A DNA stretch of 64,000 nt from Paragonimus westermani (Eukaryota > Platyhelminthes > Trematoda > Plagiorchiida > Troglotrematidae), in the NCBI GenBank assembly GCA_008508345.1, contig QNGE01003225.1, forward strand, positions 6,621 to 70,620, read 5' to 3'. Below the pieces are notes generated by a model. That model was not told where the DNA came from and did no database searches. It saw only the letters and a program-made list of their open reading frames with translations. Of this stretch, positions 1 to 10,539 are shown piece by piece. Position numbers and translations under genes: made by a program. Every line of letters starts with the position of its first letter. Within the stretch, counting starts at the first letter, position 1.

Positions 1-214
1 AGACGCTATCCGAGATGGCGGTGTGTCGCAGTCAATGGCGTACCTGTATCCATACCATTTCTAGTTCTTCCATTTAGTCTTCTTCAATCTTTTTTGTCCT
101 TCGTAGTACTCTTTCCTTTTAGGATATTCCACGTCACTGTTGAGGTGAGTGGCGGCCCGAGCCACAGTACCTTTTGGTCAGGCTCATGGCTGTTTTTGAT
201 GATGATGATGATGA
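1..214 (+). mobile_element. 3' end of an RTE-like LINE
   Basis: The first ~80 bases translate to the C-terminus of an RTE-type reverse transcriptase ORF (TLSEMAVCRSQWRTCIHT), matching the same tail in the copy at 34.47-34.55 kb (LETLSEMATNRAQC). About 110 bases of 3' UTR follow, ending in a (GAT)n microsatellite at about 198-213. A trinucleotide tail of this kind is typical of RTE-clade 3' ends and recurs in other copies here. The element continues out of the window to the left. Confidence 0.7.
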
Positions 215-371
215 AAAGCACTATCGTATGGGTTGAACTTTTGTAATCCATCGAAAAAATGCAACATTATTGCAATACAGACTCAGTTCGAGCCATTGTT
301 TGATCAGCTCTCAAAACCACCGTCAATCTCCAATGACAAGGAGCAGTGAGTTAACGCTAACATGGTCGACA

Positions 372-720
372 ATGATGATCAATGTCGCATAACTAGTTCC
401 AAAAATCAGTGTTCGCGCACACCAAAACACTTATGATTTATGGATTGCCCAAGCTTCAGAAGGACAGCATGCCACTGCGACCAGTTTTGTCGATGCCTAA
501 TTCACCTCAACACAAACTAGCAAAGTGGCTGGTTAGTGTATTAGAAACAGTGAATCGGTCCATATGCGAAAATTCACTGAAAGACCAGCTTGATGGACCT
601 TTTTGCAGTGTCAATCTTCATAGGATATACATGAGTACCATGGATGACAATTTGTTGTTCGCAAACGTACCCCCACATGAAACTATTCGGATCATTTGTG
701 ATTACACTAATCGTTGATGA
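372..720 (+). mobile_element. Penelope-like element RT fragment
   Basis: A single open frame contains YGLPKLQK, PLRPVLSM, SPQHKLAKWL and NLLFANVPPHETI. These match, in order, the Penelope-like RT signature: YGLPKIHK, PLRPI, the SLKD stretch and the FTNVP motif. In the usual block the residue before TNVP belongs to LFTNVP; here it reads LFANVP. The frame ends at a stop near 715, before the catalytic YxDD block, so this is a 3'-truncated dead copy. Sequence just upstream is degenerate in all frames. A second Penelope-like remnant, the C-terminal nuclease end, lies at 52.7-53.0 kb on the other strand. Confidence 0.7.
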
Positions 721-2171
721 ATCAATTCGAATTACCCATTCTAACATCTGAAAGGCTGAAGCGATCGGAAGTCGAATGAATAATCCACCGTTGTGTGCAC
801 AGAAGTGCCTTGTTCAGGCGTTGAAGATGCCATGGCCAACCACACATACCATAACCGGTTAAAACGCCACGTCATCATTTGCGTCATAATTGTGAAATAA
901 TCGTATCAAAACGTTGTCTCCATGCTTGCCTATGAGGTGTCTGACCTCACTTGAACTTAGTATTTGTTTCTGTTCGCTTTACCCCAACAACTTTGTTCCA
1001 CATAAATGTTAGGTAACTGGCCTGATGACGAATAACTGAAAACGAGTGTGTTCGTTACACCATTTTTCTGGTGATTAAGAACTAGGGTAACACGTCGACA
1101 CATGTGAGTACTGGTCGAACTGAGAGGATGACGAACGTAACACACCTCTTACAAGTATCATGTCTGCTTCAAAACTGACCACTCTAGGACTGTACAGGCT
1201 GTAAGTGTAGAGGATTCTGACGACGGTTTAGAAACAGCGCGTCCATACCCCCGAAAACATATCTGGTCAGTTGGCCTTGGAATGACTGCTTCGCTATGTC
1301 TGTCTGTTTGCCTGACTTCATATGTCGAGTTGTGTTGCACCAGATTTTTCCCAGTACAGTTTGCCGGGACAGCGGCTGCACAAAATTTGGTCTGGACGGA
1401 TTTACCATGCTGGAAGCCACATTACAGCGCGACGAGTCGGTAATCTGATAACTGAACAGCATATCGAACGGGCTTTTATTTTTCACGTGGCCAACGGTGA
1501 CAGTATGGAAGAGACCACTAGAGATTTTAGTAAAAATCATGTGGGTACGCGACCGGTGAATCATGGCTTGCAAATAAATGGTCGACCGCGCAGAGTAACA
1601 GTTGACTGAACTGCCAATGATGTTCCGTGATTTGTAAAAACAGCGTTAAACGCGCGTCCGCCGGCTCGTTTACGAATGTAACGTATCGAAGTCCGCAGTA
1701 CACAGGACAGTTGAAAGATTTAAGTACGCAACATTCCATGAAGCCTGAATACGGAAGTTTCGTTTGTCGAATGTAAATAAATTTAATGCATTTTGCATAT
1801 AGTTGCTATCGGAAAGGGACATATATTCGACAGCACTCAGTGGGAGATTAATATTCCGCCTGAATGGACCTGTGCAGATATCTTGTTCTTGCCGTATCGA
1901 TAACCCCGGTCAGTTAGCTCCAATCCGAGGCATAGCTGTCGAAAGAACATGGTTTTCTGCGGGAACCAAAGGAACACAGGCAATGAGGCATTGCAATTTT
2001 TTAATGGATACCTTGCACGTAAGACGTCCCTTCATAAAAATGATACAACACTTGGAAAATCTTGCTTATAAATGCAGAAAACTACATCGACGCCGGAAGA
2101 ATTGGGTTCAGTTAAGTACGTATGGTTTCAGCCGAACGGCGCAGCGTTACGCTATTTCTCAAGAGAATACG
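721..2171. other. No recognised gene
   Basis: No known motif was recognised. On the minus strand a frame stays open for about 150 codons (roughly 1650 down to 1184) with somewhat higher GC than its surroundings. Its translation (for example FTKISSGLFHTVTVGHVKN) matches nothing known to me, and an overlapping plus-strand frame is also open, so coding is not claimed. Confidence 0.3.
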
Positions 2172-2860
2172 GGTCACCTGAGAACGACACACCTCAATCT
2201 GGACAACAACGAGCTGCCAACACCAATCTCAATAACGCAACATATTTGGATAACATGGTCAACTAACACAAGCTGACAAGAAGCGGAAGGAAACGGTTCA
2301 ACAACAAGACCACATAACTGAGACGTGAAAAACAGCACTCATCGTCTTGGTAACATGACCATGAAACGGGTCACGTCAGAGTACATAAATGGCGCGATCA
2401 AACTACGAACACAGACATAGCATGACGTGCCTCAGACTCTATGAGAGAAATGTTAGTTTTCGATCGATTTTTCAGTGGTTCGTTAATCGGTCACGTTCAT
2501 GAACGCAGCATTCTATTGGTTGTCTATTGGCCGTCTACTGGTTGTTAAGACAATGGTCGTGGTGGTACAGTCCGTTGTGGGAATGTTGTAATTGCGTTCT
2601 GTCCATTTGCATCGCTCACCGATACATACTGGTTCCCAGTCCAACATTGTGTTTCGAGTGCTGAGACAGTTACAGAGGCGTGTGCGAGCAGTCAGGTGTT
2701 GTCGATCGTAGACCGTGATGGCCAAAACACTGGGTTGTTGGGACAGAGCCACTGGACTGGTGATGTGCGTACAGCCGCTCTTACCCACATCCGGTCGATT
2801 TGGCTGTGGTTTTAGCAGTGTGTTATGCCTGTTCGCTCACAGGACTCTGTCAGAAGGTGC
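2172..2860 (+). repeat. Left copy of a ~690-bp inverted repeat
   Basis: This segment recurs in reverse complement at 6990-7684. Alignment by eye is continuous with small indels and roughly 85-90% identity, including stretches such as CGTCATGCTATGTCTGTGTT (right-copy sense) and its complement here. The copies face each other across about 4.1 kb. No convincing protein is encoded in either. The element could be a non-autonomous transposon or a piece of a larger one; class unknown. Confidence 0.75.
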
Positions 2861-4515
2861 TTTTAGTAGGCCATCCGGATTGTGTATTCGGGTCCGCAAT
2901 TCCAGGACGATCAGTATAGCCTCAGGTATGTCAGCCATCCTTATCAGCAGTTTCTTGGTTTGATACTGATTGTGATGTATATGACACTGTCACTGATACC
3001 GTTCACCGATCGATAACACTCTCTTACCAGAGACAGAAGTTCCATATCGCAAGGCAGTGAGTTGTCGGATGGTGAATTATGGTTCTCAAATAATTGATCA
3101 ATCTACACCCTAAAGAAGCGCCTTGTCTGATGATCGATGTATTCACAGCTTCTCTGTAACAAATTCAAGCATATAAGACTTGGACGTGCAGGATTTCCTG
3201 TCAAGTAGCACCAAGCCACCGGTTGGACGGAAACCGACAGCTGTGCATTAGAAACATACTGTCAATTTTGTTAAACCCCGGTAATTGCTAGCTTTCTCGT
3301 TTCGAGGTGCTCTACATATTGCCCTCTGTATAGGACGAACAGAAAATAAGTGGCTGTGCTTTCTGTCTATTAACGGAGTAACCGCTGTCGGTTAATACGA
3401 TTCCTGTAGAAAATTACCTAATACAACGACAGTACTATTGTATAAGTATATTCCGGTAACTCGAGACAGGTTTTGTGTAGTGATCCTCTTCCGGTAGTTC
3501 TTACACGAGCGAATTTATCGCTGAAGAGCTTGTGAAGTGTTATCTGCTTTATCACGATGCCTTTGATTGGTGGTCATCCATCACTCTCAGGAGGACATCA
3601 TCAAACATAACAATGACACTTCAGGAGGTAATTCACAAAAACAAAAGAAGGGTCACATATTGTAGACATATTTCTCCGTAGAATCACGAAACCATCCAGA
3701 GTATGCTGACGAGTTTGTGGTTTGCTTGGCGTGCGGTTTATGCTTTTGCAGTGAGTTTGAAGAGGCAGCGATTATCTGTCTGTGGTTGCTGCAAGACCGG
3801 ATTATGCACTGTCGTACAATAAACCACATACATTTTAAAAGTTACTTCAGATGAACAAAAGAAATCGTTGTTGGCTGAGGACCACCTTATTCATAGTCAG
3901 ATCACGGGTATCTCTCTGTTACAAAATCTGTTTGAAACTAAACTCTCCGAATGAATTCAAATGGACGTTTCTTTCCACAGGCTTCCTAAGCACAAAGTGA
4001 GGTAATCAATTGTTCCAACTTCTCCTAAGTTAGGCAGTGATTATCCACTATCCAATAGAATTAAGTATAACATTTCTATCGTCAGTAAAATACTACGATC
4101 AGTGGACAAATTCAGGTCCCTGAAAGCACAATGTTCGACAAACGTTTTCTCTTTAAGCACTGTAACTGCGCGCAATACGTAGTGGAGAGAGAAAATGAGT
4201 GAGTGATGTTATAGAATGACTCAATAACTGTCACTCACAGATTTCACTTCAGAGAAATTCCAGCGAATCCATTTTTTTCAACTTGTTAAAATGAACACTG
4301 CCATAGTGAGATTACATTAGCAACGGTCATCTGAAGACAGGAAACAAGATGCACACGTTGTATTGATTCAAACAATTGACACATAGTCTTTATATGAAAA
4401 GGACGTAACAGGCATAAAACTAATTTGCAATGGAAGACAAAAAGTGGCAGATACTGCATATCTTCTCCCTAGAGTGTTAGAACGAAGAAAACAATAATTA
4501 AGGGAGTGTACAATT
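2861..4515. other. No recognised gene
   Basis: AT-rich sequence with stops in all frames and no recognisable protein motif or RNA gene. The part next to 4517 may be non-coding 3' sequence of the minus-strand gypsy element. Confidence 0.3.
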
Positions 4516-4516
4516 A

Positions 4517-5240
4517 CTAACTAAAGGTAACCTTCCTGAATTGTCGGCCATCTTGTACTTCGACCAGAAAGGGATTGTGGTGTGCATGAACGGCAGTAGG
4601 ACGTAGGAGATAAGAAATGGTCATTTGTGTCAAACATGGGTTGAGTAGACTGAGTGAGTTCTTGTGAGACAGTATGCGGGCCCAAAATACGCTGGTCGGA
4701 AACATCCGGTTTACTTGGCAGTGACTTGAGGTCGTCATCAACGTCAGCAGCACTCAGTCCAGTGACCTATTTCACTTTTGTCGGCCACAAAATGTTTGTT
4801 TTTATGACCAAGCCGTCTGAATAGATTATCGGAGGGAGGCTGTAAAGGCGTTTTAAGCGAGCCAACGCGAATGAAAACAGAGGGGCAATTGCGCAGAACA
4901 CGGTGGACTTGTTCGGCCTACAACATCTTATCTGGAGGTGAAGGTTGAATGTGTTGCATGTGATTCTCTAATCGCGTGGCAGAAATCGCCTTAGGGCTCA
5001 CAGATGCCGAGGAATCAGGAAGAAATTCTCCTGGAAGATGCAGATTACAACCATAAACGAATTCTACTGGATTACATCTAACGTCTTCCCTTGCATTCGT
5101 TAGCAGACCGAGCAGAGCAACAATTAGACGTCCAGATCATTCACCACCAGCCGATATTGCCACTAGGGACGACCATAGAAGACGGTGGAACATTTCCATT
5201 ATACGGTTCGACGAAGTTCAATGGAACTTTTCTACATGTC
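4517..5240 (-). mobile_element. Ty3/gypsy integrase C-terminal remnant
   Basis: Read on the minus strand from about 5235, the translation shows, in order, MEMFHR (compare NGMVERFHR after the catalytic core), a leucine-rich LIVALLG stretch, VEFVYGCNLHLPGEF (compare AELVFG..LRLPGEF), LENHMQHIQPSPP, a cysteine/VFIRVGSLKTPLQPP stretch and KNKHFVADKSE (compare VRKPLQPPYDGP...K.FTL). This is the distinctive end of gypsy pol. The frame ends at 4517 after KVTF. An in-frame stop after AGGE and the lost central core show it is dead. The DDE core expected above 5240 was not convincingly found. Confidence 0.7.
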
Positions 5241-6989
5241 CATATGTGATCGGCCGTATGAAATGTTACTCCGGAGAAAATCACATGATTTGCATCTTCT
5301 CATTGCCTTATTCAAGTTCATCAAGGGAACGGACTGCCTTAGATAAAAACGTGCATTCTGATTATCGAAGCGTCTGTCTTAACGAATTCGAAATCGGTGA
5401 TTACAGAGAGAATGCCTCGACTGCCTCTTTAGCCGGTTGGAAATGGTAGAGAGTTGCAGTCAATACAGAAACCTGTTGCTTTAACTGAACGCCACTTTTT
5501 TCAATGTTGCCTCACGGAGTAAGTTGAAGTGAAATTTCGTTTCCTTTAAAAGTATTACAACCGAAGTATCGTTATCACAGCGCTTTCGTGTCAATTGCAT
5601 GCAGAGTCACAGGGACCATTCTGTATTATCTGTGATTAAAAAAATCGCGACTCTTTTTAAGTATCTGTTTCATCATCTATAACATGGGTACAGACCAGTT
5701 GTGTATTGTTTTGGTACGCTGTATTTCTAACCCTTCTTTGCTCGAACTCACGTGCTAAAATTCTGTGCACAATAAACAGCATGACTCAAACCAACATTAT
5801 GCATCTATTGAAAAAGGTGACTACTCATAAACCCCATCTTCGAACAAGCTCACAGAAGTGGGTAACTATATTAGCGTCATGTCTGTTCAACCTAAATATG
5901 TCTGCCAGTACAGCAACTTGGTGGTTCAACGGGGTATTTCTGCTGTGTACGCGCACAGATGACTAATAATTAACCAAGTCATCAAATATCTTGGATGGGA
6001 AATGTCACAATGGATACTCTGCGATCGAAAGAGACACTGTCTCGTAGCTAAACAGTTACTCTTAAAACATATGCACCCAGGATCACCGCATTGATGACCT
6101 AAGCGAACTACCACTTCCAGAATTAATGTATAGTATGTTACAGGGACCGTACGTAGACTGTCTGACGGCCAACATGCCCTATTCTTACGGTACACTCCTC
6201 ATTCAGGCTACAAAGCTACTTTGTATCCGGAAAAAAGTCTCTTGAACGTGAAACATTCGCACATATTTAAACCGTCGCGAAAACCAGAGGTGGCTTTGAA
6301 AACCGAGGATACGGCTGAAAGCTGAATATAATTATGATGAAGGTAAACATGCTAAGTTGGTGTTTTGTGAAAACCATATGCGATAAAATTGATTTAGGAC
6401 GACTTTAGATGGCATTTCAGTAGATGAGCTGGAATAAAGACGTCGCATATGTCCTGCTAACTGTTCTCTCCAACACACTGTAGGAGACGCATCGGTTCGA
6501 AATCACCAAATCATGTAGTTACTGTGGTAGTGAACCCTGATTGCAACCATATGATGTTGGTTCATTCCGTCGTTTTGTCGCCATGCCCTTAACCTATATA
6601 AGGTCGAATCTTGTATGTAGTCGATTGATGAGTTTATACGAAATTCTTGCATCTCGTAATGTATGTCTTCTTGCCGTCTCGAGGGCCTGGTTAAGGGAAG
6701 CTCAGTGTTTCAAATCACTTAGGTGCGGCCGACGAGCAGTTAGGGTGGAACAAATTCACTTGAAATAAAAAGATGTCTGCAGAACAATGGCGCAGAACTG
6801 AGAAATACTACATTATGCCTAGACAATGTGTGGCACGTGAAATAAATGCTATTTTTAACACCACAAAATGTGAGAGAGGCCAAACACAGTGTAGCCTATC
6901 CCTCATGTGGCTTGTCCAATAGACAGCGGAATTCCGGACCTTCTCACGAAATTCGGAGTCCAGGCCAAAGGGCTTAGTCAGTGGGCCCG
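5241..6989. other. No recognised gene
   Basis: AT-rich sequence with many stops and no domain recognised on either strand. Bases just above 5240 may hold further decayed gypsy integrase sequence, but the match was too weak to call. Confidence 0.3.
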
Positions 6990-7684
6990 CCTCCTAACCG
7001 AGTCATGTGAGCGGACAGGCATAACACACTGCTAAAACCACAGCCAAATCGGCCGAATGTGGGTAAGACGAGGGGATGTACACACATCTCCAGCCCAGTG
7101 GCTCGGTCACAGCAACCCAGTGTTTTGGCCATCACGGCTCACGATCGATAACACCTAGCTGCTCACACACGCCTCCGTAACCGTCTGAGCACTCGAAACA
7201 CAATGATGGACTGGGAACCAGCATGCATTGGTGTGAGATGCAAATGGACAGAATGCAGTTACGACATTCCCACAACGGACTGTACCATCACGACCATTGT
7301 CTCAGCAACCAATAGAACGCTACGTTCATGAACGTGACCGATTAACAAACCACTGAAACATCGATCGAAAACTAACATTTCTCTCATAGAGTCTGAGGCA
7401 CGTCATGCTATGTCTGTGTTCGTAGTTTGATCGCGCCATTTGTGTACTCTGACGTGACCTGTTTCATGGCCATGTTACCAAGACGGTGAGCGTTGTTTTT
7501 CACGTCTCAGTTGTGTGGTCTTGTTGAACCGTTTCCTTCCGCTTCTTGTCAGCTTGTGTTAATCGACCGTGTTATCCAAACGGGTGCTGTGCTGGAGGCA
7601 ACATGTTGCGCCATATTGAGATTGGTGTTGGCAACTCGTTCGGAATTGTTGTCCAGATTGAGGTGTGTTGTTTTCAGGTGACCT
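6990..7684 (-). repeat. Right copy of the ~690-bp inverted repeat
   Basis: Reverse complement of 2172-2860. The outer edge (GGTCACCTGAAAAC read on the minus strand) matches the left copy's first bases, and the inner edge lies near the CCTAACCGAGTCATGTGAGC stretch at about 6990. Differences from the left copy are scattered substitutions plus indels of a few to about 25 bases, for example an extra stretch near 7570-7615. This looks like old rather than recent duplication. Confidence 0.75.
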
Positions 7685-8814
7685 GCATTATTTCAAAAAA
7701 TGTTCTTAAACATTATTTGACCAAATATCGTATAGATGGTAATGCAGAATGGTAGAAAGGATGTTTGCGCGCGATCGTTTACCTTTATATCAATTTAGTT
7801 GATGGTGAAATAGCTGGTTGAATCGAGCAGTGTTCATGATCTGCATGGAATTTGTGGATCATGCACATCAGCAGTTACCAGTTGTGTTGTGCACCGTAGG
7901 ATTGATTCAAACACTGGATTTTCAGGGAAGGTCCACAAACACCGGAGGAATTCATGATGGCCGTAACTTCCTAATTCAGTGTGTGCTGCTGCACTAATTC
8001 GCAACATGTGTTGTCGCCTTGCTTAAGGAGAGTGCTGTTGTGAAAACAAACGTGTAGAGCATTTTGATCATCTGTCGTGAACATGTTTTATGTTCTAGTT
8101 TCCCCTTTTCTTTGTTTTTTTTTTGCGTGACGATAATGTCGACTGGTCAGTAAAACGTCGTATCTACAGCGGTGATTGGCAGATTTTTGTACCTAGTGGA
8201 TTCCATTCACTATGACTGAATTGTAGCGACCATAATAAATAATATTTCCGTACATTTTTGGTCACTGGTTTTTCACATACTTTTGTTCTAGTCAAACTAT
8301 TCATTTTGTAATATACGTCCCTGTACTAAAATCATAACCCGCTCCACGCCTCGCTACTTGACGTGTTCCTCTGTACGCTCTATTTCCCAGGGCCGATATC
8401 AATACCCTTGGGGTCAACGCGCTTAGTCGATCGTTTTTCGACAGTGGGTACCGACTGGGTTGATAGGCTGTTGGACTGCTTCCAACAGAAGTAAGTATCT
8501 GATCAACTATACAACCATACACTACAGATTAAATATTTTAGTGCACGACGCATTCAGTCAGTAATCATAAATACGCGTTAACCAGATATGGTATCTAAAA
8601 AAGAAGCTGAGAATGAAGACTGTTGTTTGTTGAACAGAATACACAAATGGTCTCTATAATGCATCGATAAGCGTGTATCGGTGCTTTCCAGCAAAGCGAC
8701 CTGGTGTTCAGATTTTTCCAGACTACGTTATGCATGTCTGCTATCGGATAAAATCAACGGAGAGTGTGCTGCAACGTAATTCAACAGGGCCAGAATCACA
8801 CACGCACACACGGT
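7685..8814. other. No recognised gene
   Basis: No gene seen. A somewhat GC-richer patch at about 8320-8500 holds a short open frame on the minus strand without a recognised domain; it may be an unclassified dispersed repeat. Confidence 0.3.
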
Positions 8815-9158
8815 TAACGGCATCCAATACGGATTTGCCTGTCACAGTGACCGAAGCCAAGGGACGCCTGCGCTTAGCAGACACCGCAATTGGCTTGCGC
8901 CACACCAATTGCGGTTCCACCAACACACCACATCCAGTGTAAACCCGAGGGAATAAGACCGGGAGGTATGACAGTGGGGCCTTTCTGTCCAGCTGGCCAA
9001 TGCTGGTTAGCCACTTGATTGGCTATTAAGGAAAGGGAACCTTTATCTATCAGAAACTAAACAGAGAGAGGCCTCAATGACGAGACCTAAAATAAGAAGA
9101 AAGATTTCTGAAGTGTAATACAAGAAGCATTGCAGTATAGGAGCGCAGGTTAGTGCAT
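8815..9158 (-). repeat. ~350-bp repeat, unit A of three
   Basis: First of three related units in the same orientation (the others at 9244-9596 and 9880-10225). Landmarks in plus-strand order are the TGACCGAAG block, the ACTGGCTTGCG-like block, CCAACACACCACAT, TGTAAACC..GGAATAAGACC, the GGCCAATGCTGGTTAGCCA block, TATCAGAAACTAAACAGAGA and CAGTATAGGA. Strand is given as minus because the adjoining LINE (10540-13500) reads that way and the units lie on its 3' side, so they may be its 3' UTR. That link is inference. Confidence 0.7.
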
Positions 9159-9243
9159 CCCAGAGGAGAACGATGAAAAACGAAATACACACTGAACTAA
9201 GAAAAGCCAGATAGACCATTCATCATACAGTACACCAGAATCA

Positions 9244-9596
9244 TGGTTGGCGGTATCCGATTCGGATTAGTCTGTCACAATGACCGAAGACAAAGGACGC
9301 CTGCGCTTATCCATCACTGCAACTGGCTTGCGCTGCACCAATTGCAGTTCCACCAACACACCACATATCCAGTGTAAACCCGAAGGAATAAGACTGGGAG
9401 GTGTGCCAGTGGGGCCTTTGTGTCCAGCCGGCCAATGCTGATTAGCCACTTTATTGGATAATAAGGAAAGGAAACCCCTATCTCTCGGAAACTAAACAGA
9501 GAGAGGCTGCAATGACGAGGTCTAAACTAGGAAGAAAGATTTTTGAAGTGTAATACAAGAAGCGTTTCAGTATAGGATTGCAGCTTAGTGCAACCT
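9244..9596 (-). repeat. ~350-bp repeat, unit B of three
   Basis: Second unit, closest to unit A. It is followed, like A, by a short shared stretch (AAAGCCAG.AGACCAT.CATCATACA), so the true period includes that spacer and is about 430 bp. In units A and B the same minus-strand frame stays open (VELQLVQRKPVAV in B, VEPQLVWRKPIAV in A), but no protein family was recognised. Confidence 0.7.
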
Positions 9597-9730
9597 GAAG
9601 AAGATGGGAATGAAAAGCCAGGCAGACCATACATCATACAATGCACCAACAAACCCGAAGAAAAGAATGGATAGAAAACCACAGCAACTTATGCATCACG
9701 CATCTGCTTTTTGTCTGGCTGCTGCCCTTC

Positions 9731-9846
9731 GGCCAATCTGACAAGGTTGAACCCGCAAGGACCGAAGTCACAGTCAGCACAGCCCTCAGGATCTAAACAG
9801 CACGCAAGCCTGACCACCACGCCAAGGTAGCAGAAAGGGTCAGACC
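9731..9846. repeat. Dispersed repeat, copy 1
   Basis: A ~116-bp stretch here matches 40441-40556 in the same orientation with about 75-80% identity by eye (shared TCTGACAAGGTTG, GGAAGGACCG/GCAAGGACCG, AGTCAGCA and ACAAGCC/GCAAGCC blocks). It lies between repeat units B and C. Function unknown; probably part of a LINE non-coding region. Confidence 0.55.
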
Positions 9847-9879
9847 AGAATCATACAGACAGACATACACACACACGGT

Positions 9880-10225
9880 TGACGACATCCGGATCGGATT
9901 AGCCTGTGACAAAGACCGAAGCCAAAGAAGGCGTGCGCTTAACCATCACCAAAGGTAGACTGCACTGCACCACTCGTAGTTCCACTCACACACCATGTAC
10001 CCGATGTAAACCTGAAGGAATAAGACCAGGAAGTGTGTGCGTGAGGCTTCGGTGTCCAATCGGCTAACGCTGGTTAGCCAAATCATAGGCGAGTTCGAAA
10101 ATGAAACCTCTATCTATCAAGAAATAAGAAGACAGATGCTTCAATAGTAAGATGTAAACCGGGAAGAAAAATATTGACAATATAAGGCAACAAGTATTTC
10201 AGTATAGGAGTACATGTTAATGCAG
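9880..10225 (-). repeat. ~350-bp repeat, unit C of three
   Basis: The most diverged unit, joining the LINE side. It keeps the order of landmark blocks (ATCGGATTAGCCTGT, GTTCCAC, TGTAAACCTGAAGGAATAAG, GGTTAGCCA, CAGTATAGGA). About 280 bases separate it from unit B, and they contain the dispersed repeat at 9731-9846. Confidence 0.65.
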
Positions 10226-10539
10226 TCTGGACTGCACTCTTGGACTGGAAGAAAATAAACACATCATCGATATGGCTAAATAAAAAGGGAACGGTAGAAG
10301 TCCACAGATATCTAGGTTTCTGAAAATTGGAGCAAGTGAGTTCCAAACGGCGGTAGCCGTGAGTTGGTGTAGACAATGAAGAAAGGAATACAACTGACTC
10401 ACTGAACTGGCAAACTTCCGTTCAGGTCATATTTCTCCAGACCGTACAGTTCAACATCAAGCCTTCCCAACATTTAAAATCAATGTTGCAACGCGAAAGA
10501 CTCAACTGGATAACATCCTGATATCTCCGCTTTTGAGTT

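Noticed and set aside
198..213. (GAT)n run as a coding poly-Asp stretch or independent microsatellite
   Set aside because: It directly follows an RTE 3' UTR and is the expected 3' tail of that element.
8741..9449. Two related minus-strand frames (VELQLVQRKPVAV type) as a small gene family
   Set aside because: They lie in repeat units A and B only, are lost in unit C, and have no recognised domain; more likely non-coding repeat.
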